Shown here piece after piece: positions 33,640-43,489 of a stretch of 64,000 bases of DNA. A program made the translations under genes and the position numbers. Origin of the DNA: Myotis daubentonii. Its lineage: Eukaryota > Chordata > Mammalia > Chiroptera > Vespertilionidae. The notes beneath the pieces are model-generated. The model was given only the letters and a program-made list of their open reading frames with translations, was not told where the DNA came from and did not search any database. The stretch is taken from contig NC_081846.1 in NCBI RefSeq assembly GCF_963259705.1, forward strand, positions 86,936,641-87,000,640, in the 5' to 3' direction. How positions within the stretch are numbered: the stretch's first letter is position 1; every line of letters begins with the position of its first letter.

Positions 33640-34570
33640 GGACCTGGCCTGGCCTGGCCCTGGCTGAGCAGTGCCCGGGGTGCAGGCCCGGCCTCTGCTA
33701 TTCAATGAGGCGGCGCCTTCCAGGGAGAGTCAGGAGCTTACTCACTGGCCTGCAGGCAGGAAGCCTAAGGCGGAGCCTGCAACTCCGCAGGCCTGCCGGC
33801 CTTCTCCATCCGCGAGGGGCTGAGGGAGAACTGGGGAGCAGGTAGAAGAGTGCCTGCACGCTCCAAGAGTGGGGGGTCCCCAACAAATCAGGCGGCGCCC
33901 CGCCCTGGCGACCCAGTGAAAGCACCTTGAGGAGAAAAGAGCAGGAGGCAGAGGGAGGGAGGGAGTGGCTGGCCTCTGAGGCGGTAACATTGGAGCAGAG
34001 CCCGAAGGCGAAGGCAGGGAGGAGGTCCCGGCAGAGGTGTGGCCTGGAGGCCAGGGCACCAGGAGGGGTGAGACTGGTGAGTGGGGGCAGAGGGAGAGTG
34101 AAGGGCACAGCTGAGGGCGGTCAGGGTGGTGCCCCGTGCCGGCTGCTCCAAGCATAGTGTCACCCCACGCCTTCCACAAAAACCCCAGGCACCATCCATC
34201 TCATGGCAGCCCAAACCCAAATCCTACCTGTCCTCCAGGGGCATTAGTGCTGACAGCCTACCGGGCCGGGGTATGCCATGCTCCTCACCCCCATTTTCAA
34301 ACCCTCATCTTTTGCTTCCAAACAAGTTTCAAACTCAAACAAGATGTGGAGCCTGACACTCTGATAGACTAGCGGGAACCCATGTGGAGCGGCAGGGTCT
34401 TGGCTCTGTCGGGCTACAGCTCACGCCTGAGGCATCTGCTCGCTCTGAGAGACTTCGGGCGAGCTCTTCACCCCACGGTGGCAGCATCCACACCTAGACC
34501 GCTCCGCTGCAGCAAGAAGCAGCTGGAAGCCCTCAGGCCTTGCAAACAGACATCATTTCTCCAGGTGTCT
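33640..34570. other. Unique sequence, no gene seen
   Basis: GC-rich in the first half, with no recognised repeat or exon. Frames up to 145 codons are overlapping and compositionally biased. Confidence 0.4.
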
Positions 34571-34573
34571 ATG

Positions 34574-34686
34574 GAATTGAACCTGGGACCCTTCAGTCCG
34601 CAGGCCCAGCTCTATCCACTGAGCCAAACCAACACAGCTTTCTTAATGGAAACCAAACCAACACAGAAACATGCATTTTTGTTCTT
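34574..34686. repeat. 113-bp direct repeat, left copy, with SINE head fragment
   Basis: This copy matches 35165-35277 with about two differences and lies 591 bp away in the same orientation. It contains an antisense fragment of the VES head (34574-34628) plus about 58 bp of non-SINE flank (gctttcttaatggaaaccaa and onward). Shared non-SINE flank means a local duplication and not two independent SINE insertions. Confidence 0.85.
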
Positions 34687-34780
34687 GTTACACATTTAAG
34701 GTTTCCAAAGGCAAAGGCTTTGGTTGTGGGACCCAGTAAATAAATAGTCTTCCTGAAATTCTAAATTCTAATACAGCTTT

Positions 34781-35000
34781 CTTTTTTTTAGTATATTTTA
34801 TTGATTTTTTTACAGAGAGGAAGGGAGAGGGATAGAGAGTTAGAAACATCAATGAGAGAGAAACATTGATCAGCTGCCTCCTGCACACTCCCCACTGGGG
34901 ATGTGCCTGCAACCAAGGCATGTGCCCTTGACCGGAATCGAACCTGGGACCCTTGAGTCCACAGGCTGATGCTCTATCCACTGAGCCAAATCGGTCAGGG
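34781..35000 (-). mobile_element. VES-type SINE, antisense
   Basis: A full-length antisense VES. It begins with the T-rich (poly-A) side, then has gatcagctgcctcctgcaca, the antisense B box ggaatcgaacctggg, and the head end ccactgagccaaatcggtca. Flanks acagctttc (34773-34781) and atagctttc (35002-35010) look like an aged target duplication. It is immediately followed by a second antisense VES. Confidence 0.85.
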
Positions 35001-35010
35001 CATAGCTTTC

Positions 35011-35222
35011 GTTTTTAAAAAATATATCTTATTGATTTCAGAAAGGAAGGGAAAGGGAGAGAGTGAGAGAAACATCAATGATGAGAGAGAATCATTGATC
35101 AGTTGCCTCCTGCACGCCCCCTACTGGGGATTGAGCCCACAACCCGGGCATGTGCTCTTGACCAGAATTAAACCTGGGACCCTTCAGTCCGCAGGCCCAG
35201 CTCTATCCACTGAGCCAAACCA
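35011..35222 (-). mobile_element. VES-type SINE, antisense, second of a pair
   Basis: A full-length antisense VES directly downstream of the first, separated only by the ten bases catagctttc. Its right flank, acagctttc (35225-35233), repeats the same word. Its body holds a CTCF-like motif (minus strand ccagtagggggcgtg). Its head end lies inside the right copy of the 113-bp direct repeat. Confidence 0.85.
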
Positions 35223-35277
35223 ACACAGCTTTCTTAATGGAAACCAAACCAACACAGAAACATCCATTTTTGTTCTT
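35165..35277. repeat. 113-bp direct repeat, right copy
   Basis: The partner of 34574-34686. This copy includes the head of an intact SINE, so it is probably the source, and the left copy the product, of a local duplication or template switch. Confidence 0.85.
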
Positions 35278-35279
35278 AG

Positions 35280-35600
35280 ATTTCTGAAATATTTAAACTG
35301 ATTTTATTAAGCCCATAAAAAAACCACACACACAAAAAAACGCAGTTGCCAAACTTTGTGCTGCAAGTCTAGGGATATGCTGTGCGCTTTCACCCGGCTC
35401 AGGGACATCCAGCTAGGGGTCCGGGAGGGCTGAAGCCAGCCCCTGCTCCACTCCAATCACCCAGGCGCTAGGCCCATGTGCCCGGAGGAAGGAGTGCCTT
35501 TTCATAATTGACACAAAGGCACTGTATGGGCTCAGAGCAGCTCTGCACAGGGCAGGGGCTGCTGGTTGATCTGTTCTCTCCTTCCTCAGTATTGGAAGTT
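35280..35600. other. Unique sequence, no gene seen
   Basis: Nothing is recognised apart from an A-rich run near 35318-35341. Confidence 0.4.
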
Positions 35601-35604
35601 TTAC

Positions 35605-35745
35605 CTGGATCCAAAGCCACCTAGAATAAAGACTACATTGCCCAACATCCCTTGCAGCTGAGTCTGGCTATGTGGCTACATCAGGCCAATAGGATGTAAG
35701 CAGAAATATCATGTGGCAGCTTCTGGGAACTTCTGCCCTCTCTTT
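35605..35745 (+). repeat. Old interspersed repeat, partial
   Basis: 'aaagactacattgcccaac', atcccttgcagctgagtctg, 'gctatgtggctacatcagg' and 'ccaataggatgtaagcag' belong to the same old family as 39285-39400 and 46305-46440. The family name is uncertain. Confidence 0.5.
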
Positions 35746-36680
35746 CCCCCCAACATTTTATCATAGAAATTTTCAAATATAAAGAAAAGTTGGAAGAATT
35801 ATATAGTGAACACCTACATACCCATCGCCTAGAGCAGCCGTGGGCAAACTACGGCCCGTGGGCCAGATCCGGCCCGTTTGAAATGAATAAAACTAAAAAA
35901 AAAAAAAAAAAAAAGACCGTACCCTTTTATGTAATGATGTTTACTTTGAATTTATATTAGTTCACACAAACACTCCATCCATGCTTTTGTTCCGGCCCTC
36001 CGGTCCGGTTTAAGAACCCATTGTGGCCCTCGAGTCAGAAAGTTTGCCCACCCCTGGTCTAGAGTCTATGATACTTGTTTATCACCCATCCATCCATCCT
36101 TCTACCCATCACAAATGTCCTATTTTTGATTCATTTCAGAAGTAAATTGCAAACATCAGTGTAAATACTTCAGTGTTTACAATGTTTTCATGTGAAATGT
36201 ACGTGTAATGGAATGAACAAACCTTAAGTATACATTTGGAGAATCTTGACGAATACATCATGAGGAGGAGGATCATCACTTCAGAAAAGTTCCCTCGTGC
36301 CCCTTCCCAGTCAGTCCTTGACCTTCTCCCCCAGCTAAGCAGCCCCTGTTCTGATTTCCCCGCCGTCTGTTAGCTTTCCCTGCTCTGGGATTTCATTGAA
36401 ATGAATCACACGGGGTGCGCTGCGTTGCATCTGAGATGTCTCGGCAGCATAACGTTCCGGAGGGTCATTCTTGTTGTTGCAACTCCCCGCCGTGTCTTTC
36501 CATTGCTGAGTAGTCGTCTGCTGTGTGAATGCATCCGTTCTCCTGTCGATGGACCCCAGGGCTGCTTAGGGCTTGGGGCTTTCGTGTATAAAGGTGCCAT
36601 GTTTGGGAAACAATTCCCTGTGGCTCTCTCACATTTCTGTACATCTTGTAGTGAGCACTGACTGTCTTTTGTTCTTTCCA
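35746..36680 (-). mobile_element. Old L1 3' end, antisense, split by a hAT
   Basis: Ordered antisense L1 blocks: 'ttttcaaatataaagaaaag', 'gtgaacacctacatacccat', then after the hAT insertion 'catttcagaagtaaattgc', 'taagtatacatttggagaat', 'gttctgatttcc', 'ctgagtagtcgtctgctgtg' and 'ctcctgtcgatggac', the last within antisense ORF2. The element is diverged and has no intact frame. Confidence 0.7.
35835..36056. mobile_element. hAT MITE, family 2, copy 2
   Basis: A 222-bp sister of the element at 30275-30488 with the same ends (cagccgtgggcaaact and gtttgcccacccctg) and orientation. The length difference is mostly the internal A-run, which is about 20 bp here. The target duplication is gcctagag (35827-35834) against gtctagag (36057-36064), seven of eight identical. 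It is nested in an old L1. Confidence 0.9.
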
Positions 36681-36763
36681 GGGACATTTCTATTGCGAAT
36701 AGTCTTGGAAAAGGAAGTGTCTCCCAGTGGTGCAAAGGACAGTATACTTATTTCCTATTACAG

Positions 36764-37030
36764 AGTCCAGGCTCCTTGCCTGGCTGGTGTGGCTCAGTTG
36801 ATTGAGCATCGTCCGGAACACCAAGAGGTCTCGGGTTCCATTTCTAGTCAGGGCACATGCCTGTTTGCAGGCTTGATCCCCAGTAGGGGGCGTGCAGGAG
36901 GCAGCCAATCAATGATTCTCTCTCATCGATGTTTCTCTCTCTCTTTCTCTCGCTCTCTCACCTTTCCTCTCTCTGTAAAACCAATAAAAACAGATTAAGA
37001 AGCAAACAAACAAAAAGCAGTCCAGGTTCC
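36764..37030 (+). mobile_element. VES-type SINE
   Basis: The body is 36779-37018 and starts cctggctggtgtggctcagt. The B-box region reads gggttccatttct, which is mutated. A long CT-rich region and an A-rich tail follow. The target duplication agtccaggctcc (36764-36775) against agtccaggttcc (37019-37030) matches at 11 of 12. The body includes ccagtagggggcgtg (36880-36894), a CTCF-like core. Confidence 0.9.
36880..36894 (+). promoter_or_regulatory. CTCF-like motif inside VES SINE
   Basis: The sequence ccagtagggggcgtg fits the vertebrate CTCF core CCANNAGRKGGC. The same motif is intact on the minus strand of the SINE at 35011-35222 and is degraded in the copies at 4864, 34781 and 48103. Binding is inferred from the motif only. 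Confidence 0.4.
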
Positions 37031-37329
37031 CTAAGCTCAGGGTTCTCTCCTATAATGCACCTCACTGCATTTGCTGCACCCAGCTGGGCCCTTCCACCAT
37101 CCTCCCCTGGACTTGGGGACTAGAGGAACCGACACAAACATGCTGGTGCTTGCTGTGCTGTGAGTAAAAGAGCCCTTCGTCTCTGACCCACGGTTCTCAC
37201 ATCTCCTGCCAGCCATTCTAAAGCAGTGGCAGGCTCAGCTGCTTGTTTTCATGTTGGGTAAAACCTCAGACCCCTGGTAGTTCTGGACACTGAACCTTCC
37301 TACCCAGGCATCTTTGTGAACATATGTTT

Positions 37330-37410
37330 GCCTCCTCCCTTCCCTCCTGCTGCCTGGAGTGCAGATGTGGTGGCTGGAGCTCTCGTCATCGTCCTGGCTC
37401 ATGAGGACTA
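37330..37410 (+). repeat. Old interspersed repeat fragment
   Basis: 'ctcctgctgcctggagtgc', agatgtggtggctggagctc and 'tggctcatgaggactagg' match the downstream part of the family also seen at 46535-46600. Confidence 0.45.
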
Positions 37411-37689
37411 GGGCTTTTCTCTGCCGTGGTGGTGGTGGTGGTGGGAGGGGGCGGGGTGCAAGAATCCTGAGTCCCTGAGGCCTTTGCAGGTCAGAGCACC
37501 GCAGGAGAGAGAAACACCTTGCTTACGCCATGGTCACTGTGGTGTTTCAGCCCCATTAATGCAGCCCGCATGGTGGCTCATCCCCCAGAGATGTCTTCCC
37601 TGCCACCACCCCCTTCCCAGTGTTCGCTAATGCACAGGCTACTAACCACGGTGAGTGGCCCCGTTCCCCCCTCTAGTCCTTTCCACGGA

Positions 37690-37760
37690 ATTGCTTCCCG
37701 CATCCCAGTGCCTGGCACAGTGACTGGCATCCAGTAGGTGTCTAGGAAATGGTAGTTGTT
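37690..37760 (+). repeat. MIR/L2 3' tail fragment
   Basis: gtgcctggcacagtgactgg followed by catccagtaggtgtctagga is the shared MIR/L2 3' motif. Confidence 0.55.
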
Positions 37761-37769
37761 GAAACTGTA

Positions 37770-39280
37770 AAAGAGAGACTCAGATTAGTAAATATCTTGG
37801 AAAGATAGATCCTCAATATGGTGGAACAGGAAAAGCATTAGCTTGACAGGGAGGGAATCCACGCCCCAGCCCTGTGCTCTGCAACCTTGGGCGTAGCTCC
37901 TACCACTCTGGGCTCAGTTCCATGGGTGCAGTGTGGGCTTTGCTCAGACGTTAGATGCCCCTGAGCCCCACTGAGTCTTCAGGCCGTGCGAACCCTGAAA
38001 TCTTGAGTGCTGCCCTCCTCGCCGTGCTTCCCCGCACACTCTCCTATCCCTTAGGCTGGACCAGAGGTGGCACTTGGTGGCCGCGGGAGGACGCACTCCT
38101 TGCTGGGCCCAGAGCCGCTCTCCCAGCAGAGTTGGGGAAATGTGGGTGCCCGGGCAGCCGAGCAGCTGGTGGAGACTGACAGGCCGTGGCATCAAGTTGC
38201 TGGGTGCCCGATCACCATGATAATCTGCTCGGTGCCATTAATGCCAGTTTGTGAGCAGATCAGACAGGCAGCTGCCAGGCAACTGTGGGCAACTCAGTGT
38301 GTGGTGTGATTTTATGTCTTAGGCTGGAATTAGGAATTAATTCGCAGGTTTACGTTTCTGGAGCTGCTTCAGATAGGCACCTCCCAGGAGCCAGATGGCA
38401 CCCATCTGACCCAGTGACCCCAGCCCTACCAGCCTTTCTCAGCCCTGTCAGCACCCAGGGAGACATGAGGAGTCCATTCCGGATCCAGCTCTGCCACCAC
38501 TGTGCTGGGGACCTGCCGGGGCCCCTGTCCATGCCTCCTCATCTGTACCCTCAAGTAGTTGCTCTGGGTATTCCATCTTCTCTAGTCCGACATTCTGGGA
38601 TGCCAATTTGGCACGAGCTGCCAGGCCCATGGAAGAGCCCAGCAAGCCTCTCTGTCCACCCTCTGTGCCCAGGGCTAGTGGGACCACTTCCCCCTGAGCC
38701 CCTGTAACCTCGCCAGAGAGGCCAGGCAATGGAGTGGGATGATCTGAAACTGCAGTGCAGCTGTGCCACCCCCTCTGTCACCTCCTCCAGTGGCTCCCCA
38801 TCGCCCTGAGAGGGGCGTCTGCGAACATCACCTCAACGACAAGGTCCTGCCTGCCCAGTGAGCTCTCTCCCCTTGTCACCCACCCTCTCCTGCCTCTCCC
38901 TGGGCTCCAGCCACAGCAGCCTCACTGCCAGTCCTCAGCGCCACCTTCCTTCCTGCGCAGCATCCTGGTGCCACCCCTGCCTGGCGGGACCTGCCTCGCT
39001 GCTCCCCGTCTCCTCCCGCCAGCCAGCCCAGCCTCGTCTCTGCTCTGAGGTCCTCCTGGAGGAGCCGACCCCCTCGGGAGTGTCTGCAATAGCCCTCATC
39101 ACAGTGCAAGCAGCACCTCGGGCTCATTTGCCACTTAATAGCCACCTCCCCTCCTGGACTGGAGTTCCCTCGGGGCTGAGGTGCATCCTTTTTATCCTCC
39201 AGTTGTGTCAGAGCCTGGCCGTTGTCCCCCACTGTTGATCCTCACATCATCTCACAGGCACAGGCCTCCTGATTTTTAGC
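37770..39280. other. Unique sequence, no gene seen
   Basis: GC-rich unique DNA. A lower-GC patch at about 38195-38365 has gccattaatgccagtttg and ggaattaggaattaattcgc and could be a conserved noncoding element. The 126- to 140-codon frames overlap others and show no domain. Confidence 0.4.
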
Positions 39281-39284
39281 TTAC

Positions 39285-39400
39285 CTACCTGCACCCAAAA
39301 TAAAGACCATATTTCCCAGCCTCCCTTGCAGCTGGGTGTGGCCATAAGCCAGGCCTTTCCAGTGGAATGTGAGGGGACATGCACATGCACGGTGGGCTGT
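39285..39400 (+). repeat. Old interspersed repeat, partial
   Basis: 'aaagaccatatttcccagc', ctcccttgcagctgggtgtg and 'ccagtggaatgtgaggggac' are clearly related to 35605-35745 and 46305-46440. Confidence 0.55.
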
Positions 39401-39547
39401 GCCCTTCCTCCTTCCCTTCCCGTGGTGGATCCAGGTAGGACATGGGGGCCACTTGGGACGATGCCAACAGGAGCTTCGCTCCAGAACTGCCGAGCAGCGA
39501 AGAGCAGGGGCCTGAGCAACAACACAGGCTGGGACTTTGACAAGAGA

Positions 39548-40020
39548 GACTGTGCTAGTCAGGGTCCTCCTGAGAAACAGCACCAATAGGATAGACAGGT
39601 GCGTCCATAAGAGGAGATGCACGACAGGAATTGGCTCACGGGATGATGGAGGCCAAGAAGTCCCAGCACCTGCTGTCTGCCAGCTGGAGGCCCAGGGAGG
39701 CTGGTGCTGTGGCGCCAGTCCCAGCCCACGGTGGGGAGCCAGGAGAGCAATGGTGTTAAGTCCCAGTCAGCCTCTGGGGTACCAAGAGCCAGGCACACTG
39801 GTGACCGAGGACGGGAGAGATGGGTGGTTCTGCTCCATCCCGACCCTCCTGGGCTGAAGATGCCCACCTGTGTGGGTGGGATGAGCTGCACTCAGTCTAC
39901 TGATCAGAAGCCCAGCTCCTCCCGGAACGCCCTCACTCCCCCCGCCCCACCCCAGGCGATGTTAGCGATTTGGGCCTCCTTTAAGCCAGACAAGTTGACA
40001 CATAAAATTAACCGTGATGG
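39548..40020 (+). repeat. Old interspersed repeat, near full length
   Basis: It begins ctgtgctagtcagggtcctc with 'tgagaaacagcaccaatagg', continues with 'aggaattggctcacggga' and ends caagttgacacataaaatta. This is the outline of a well-known eutherian repeat that I cannot name with certainty. The interior is GC-drifted. Confidence 0.6.
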
Positions 40021-40079
40021 AGAGGTAACTCTCCGTCTTGTTTGTGTCACTGTCGTTCTGGGTCTATGTCACAGCAACC

Positions 40080-40160
40080 AGACCCCAAACCTAACTAGTC
40101 TACACTGTACATGGCAGGCACTTGATAAATATTTTGTTGATTGAGTTAGTGAATGCATGA
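40080..40160 (+). repeat. L2/MIR 3' tail fragment
   Basis: catggcaggcacttgataaa followed by 'tattttgttgattgagttag' resembles the 'gtaggcactcaataaatatttgttgaatga' terminus. Confidence 0.55.
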
Positions 40161-40291
40161 GTAAAGTCTTGTATTGTAGAACTAATGGCTTAAGCTTCAA
40201 GCGCATTTTGGATTTAAAGTGCTTTTATGGGCTGACTTGAGACCTAATCAACGTCATTAGCTTGCAACCGGGTGGCCCAGGCCTCCGCAGG

Positions 40292-40331
40292 CCAGTCTGT
40301 GCGCCCGCGGACCAGTCTGTGCGCCCGCGGA
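40292..40331 (+). repeat. Perfect 20-bp tandem duplication
   Basis: The 20-mer beginning ccagtctgtgcgcc occurs twice back to back (40292-40311 and 40312-40331) without a mismatch, in a CpG-rich stretch of otherwise unique sequence. Confidence 0.95.
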
Positions 40332-40339
40332 CAGCAGCA

Positions 40340-41855
40340 GGCTGATTGGCTCAGAGACCGACCGGGCTGCTTCGCTCCCTGCCCCTGACCGAGCTCTCAG
40401 ACTCCAGAGACGCTGCCCGGAGCCCCGCTCCTCACCATGGTGGGCGTCCCTTCCGCCCAGGGCTCTGACACTGAGGACCGTATCAGGGATGCCCAGGTCC
40501 TGCCAAGGCCCCGAAATGAAAGCAAGACTACACTTTATCCAACGCTTTTAGGGCAGATATTTTTTAAGTGGATTCAAAGGCTTTGAAAACTGGTGAAGAG
40601 AAGACATACACACTATTTGACAGGGGCTATCAGGACAGACACTACAAAAAATGAAGTAGAACTTAGAAACGTCTCAGAGTATCTCCCAAATCCCCAATTG
40701 CTCGTGCTGAGATATGGCTCTTTCGGTTAAAGTGGCCACGGTGGTTTTGAAATGCAATCAAGTCCGGGAGGAGCATCCTGCCAGCCATTCTGAGCGATCT
40801 GCTGCTCAGTGGGTATGCGTTTCTGAGACCGGCAGCTGAGCCAGGACAGGGTTGAATGGAGGGGAGGAGCGGCAGTGGGGTGGACACAGACATCAGGGAG
40901 GACAAAGCTGCAGGCAGCCCAGGAGAGGCTGAGGGAAGAATGGGCACGGCAGCCATCCCGCCAGGGCGTCAGGGTCCGTCCCCTCTGGGGCTGCAGGGCA
41001 GCGGCTCTGAGCTCCTCCAGTCAATGCTCTCCCAGTGGGAAGGTTACCTGAGGCCACCGCCAGCCCCTTGCCTCGAGGCAAAGACCTCTCTGGACCATGC
41101 TGGACAGATGTGCGCCGGCCTAAATGCAGGCCGCACGTGTCCTTAATTATCCGCAGACGCCATGCGCTCAGGCCGAGCCCCAGCCTGAGGTTGTCTGCAT
41201 TCCCACCAGACGTGCAGCGCAGGTGGCCCGGCATGTCCACTGGACACCCGGTGGACAAAGTTCAGGCTGAGCCAGGAGACACCTGAGCAGGTGACTGCTT
41301 TCTCCAGTACACAGGGGGTCCCCCAGGCTACCGCTCCCCAGCAGGCCCTGCCCAGAGATGGGGCTCCACCTTGAGTCACTATTGTTCAGGGAGCCCTGGG
41401 GCTAAGAGGACAGGCGGAGGCCTGGTTCCACCTTTGCTCACCCTGGGGTAATCACTGCCCTGATCTGAGCTACACTTTGCTCCCTGCAGGGCTTGCTCTC
41501 CATCCCCTCAGGCTCAGCACAGCCTCTCAAAGTTGCGGATGAGCAGGAGTGGCGTGGCCTTGCCCAGCGACCTAGCCTCCCCGACTCCGGGCTTTTCAGC
41601 CATAGAAAGGGGACAGTCACAACAGCCGTTCAGAGACTTCTTGCAAGAATGAAATGACTGGCACCTGGAACGGAGAGGCTGACCCCTTCGACGCAGGTTG
41701 CAGTGGCCTCAGTCACACACCTGGGTCCTGCCCTCTGCCACCCGCCCAGGCATCTACTTCGTCATATCCTTCAGTCCCGGGGCGTCTGCTGCAGAGGCTC
41801 AGGGCAGCCCGGCACTCCACCCTGCCCGCAGCAGACCTTCCTCAGCTCCAGTCAG
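40340..41855. other. Unique sequence, no gene seen
   Basis: No repeat family, RNA gene or exon is recognised. Confidence 0.4.
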
Positions 41856-41860
41856 TGTCA

Positions 41861-42403
41861 CACACACACACACACATACACACTCACACACACACATATA
41901 CACACTCACACACACCCTCACACACATACATACTCACACATGCTTACACACTCACACACACCCTCACACCCCCCCTCACACACACATCCTCACACACATA
42001 CATACACATGCTCACACACTCACACATATACACACTCACACACAACACTCTCACACACATGTTCTCACACATATATACACACACACTCTCACACACCCTC
42101 ACACACTCACATACACACCTTCACACACACTCACACACAAACCCTCACACACACACTCACACACCCTCTCACACACACTCACACCCTCACATCCTTATAC
42201 ACTCAAACACACTCACACATGCTCACACACTCACACACACATGTTCACATACTCACAGACTCAAACACATACACACACTCTCACACTCAAATACACACAC
42301 ATATTCACACACACATGCTCACACATTCACACACACAAACACAGTCATACACTCAAACACACACTCACACACTCACACATACACACTCACACACACCCTG
42401 CAT
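41861..42403 (+). repeat. CACACTCA-rich low-complexity block, 543 bp
   Basis: Imperfect CA repeats are broken regularly by CTCACA, CATATA and CCTCACA units. The strand lacks G over long stretches, so frames stay open and give His/Thr/Ser-rich 'proteins' of up to 380 codons in all three plus-strand frames. Three overlapping frames with the same composition are the mark of a repeat and not a gene. Confidence 0.95.
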
Positions 42404-43040
42404 TTCCAGCTTCTGGGCCACCCTAGGTGCCAATTCCCACCAGTGTCCAGCCAAGCAGCTGGTGCTGAAGAGTGGCTACTCCCTTTAGACGGGAGCATGG
42501 CCTCTCTGTCCCTGCACAGGCCCCCTGCCCCTCGGGGGTCTCACGCTCTGACGGCCCTCTGGCTCTGTGATCACAGCATACTCCATGCCGCTCTGTGTCT
42601 GTTAGGCTCATCTCTCTCCAGCATCTCCTGTCTGCCCCGCTCCACCCACCAGCCCAGGGCAGAGCCCAGAGTCAATACAGAAAACCCTCTGGGACTGCGA
42701 TCCTTTGTGCCTCCTCTCGGCACCTCGGTGACCACTCCATGGGGCTGGCACAGGCTTTGGCACAAAGCAGGTCCTCACTGTGGACTAGATCTTTGAGCCC
42801 ATTTAAGGAACACGGGGACTCAGTTTCTGTGCTCCCTGGGGGGGTGGGGCAGTATGTGGAAGCTGCCCTGGCTGGGGAGCAACGCAGGCCCAGCCCAGGG
42901 ACACACAGCCGTGCGCCAGGCAGCCAGAGCCCTGCCTGTCCTCCCCGCCCAGTGGTGTGTGAGGGCGGCCTGGGGTTCCTCCTACCTCATCCTGCCCGCG
43001 GCCAGGACACAGGAGAAGAGGAGCAGCAGGGAAGAGTGTG
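42404..43040. other. Unique sequence, no gene seen
   Basis: GC-rich with no recognised repeat or exon. Confidence 0.4.
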
Positions 43041-43044
43041 GCTA

Positions 43045-43480
43045 TAAAGATTCAAAATGGCAGCAGAATAGATAGACGTGCTGCGCACCTCGTTCCGGGG
43101 CCAGACCGGAAAAGCAACTCAATCGGAGAACATCCACCTGGAATTAACAGATTAGACACAGCGGAGGGGACAACTCACAGGGAAGGGCCGAGGACGCCTG
43201 GAGAGCGGTAGGAGCCGGAGCCTGGGCTGGCGAGGGCCAGCCGGCCAGCGGCCGAGAGGGAGGAGGAGGCTGTGTCGCACCAAAGCCGCTCCCTTGGCGA
43301 CAGGCTTCGGCTGCTGGCGGCCGGAATCTGGACCTAAGACCACAGCCTCGCAAGGCTGAGCGGGCCCAGCAGCGTGTGCAGGGCAGGGAGAAACCTACAG
43401 TTTTGCGGTTGTTTTGGTTTTGCTGTGTCTTTGCTTTTATTCACTAAACCCAGAACGTAGGACTTTCTATCGCAAACACT
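43045..43480 (+). mobile_element. Possible orphan L1 5' UTR
   Basis: It starts 'tcaaaatggcagcagaatag' and continues with 'gaaaagcaactcaatcgg', 'cacctggaattaacagatt' and ggacaactcacagggaaggg. This is the style of a mammalian L1 5' UTR (an 'aaaatggcggagnagtag' start and a GC-rich promoter). No ORF1 follows. The call rests on recalled patterns and is tentative; it could also be an unrelated LTR fragment. Confidence 0.4.
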
Positions 43481-43489
43481 CCCAGGAGC

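Noticed and set aside
41654..42796. A 380-codon plus-strand frame rich in His and Thr, with 242- and 261-codon companions in other frames
   Set aside because: All three frames read the same CACACTCA block. G-poor repeats lack stop codons on this strand, and there is no domain or gene context.
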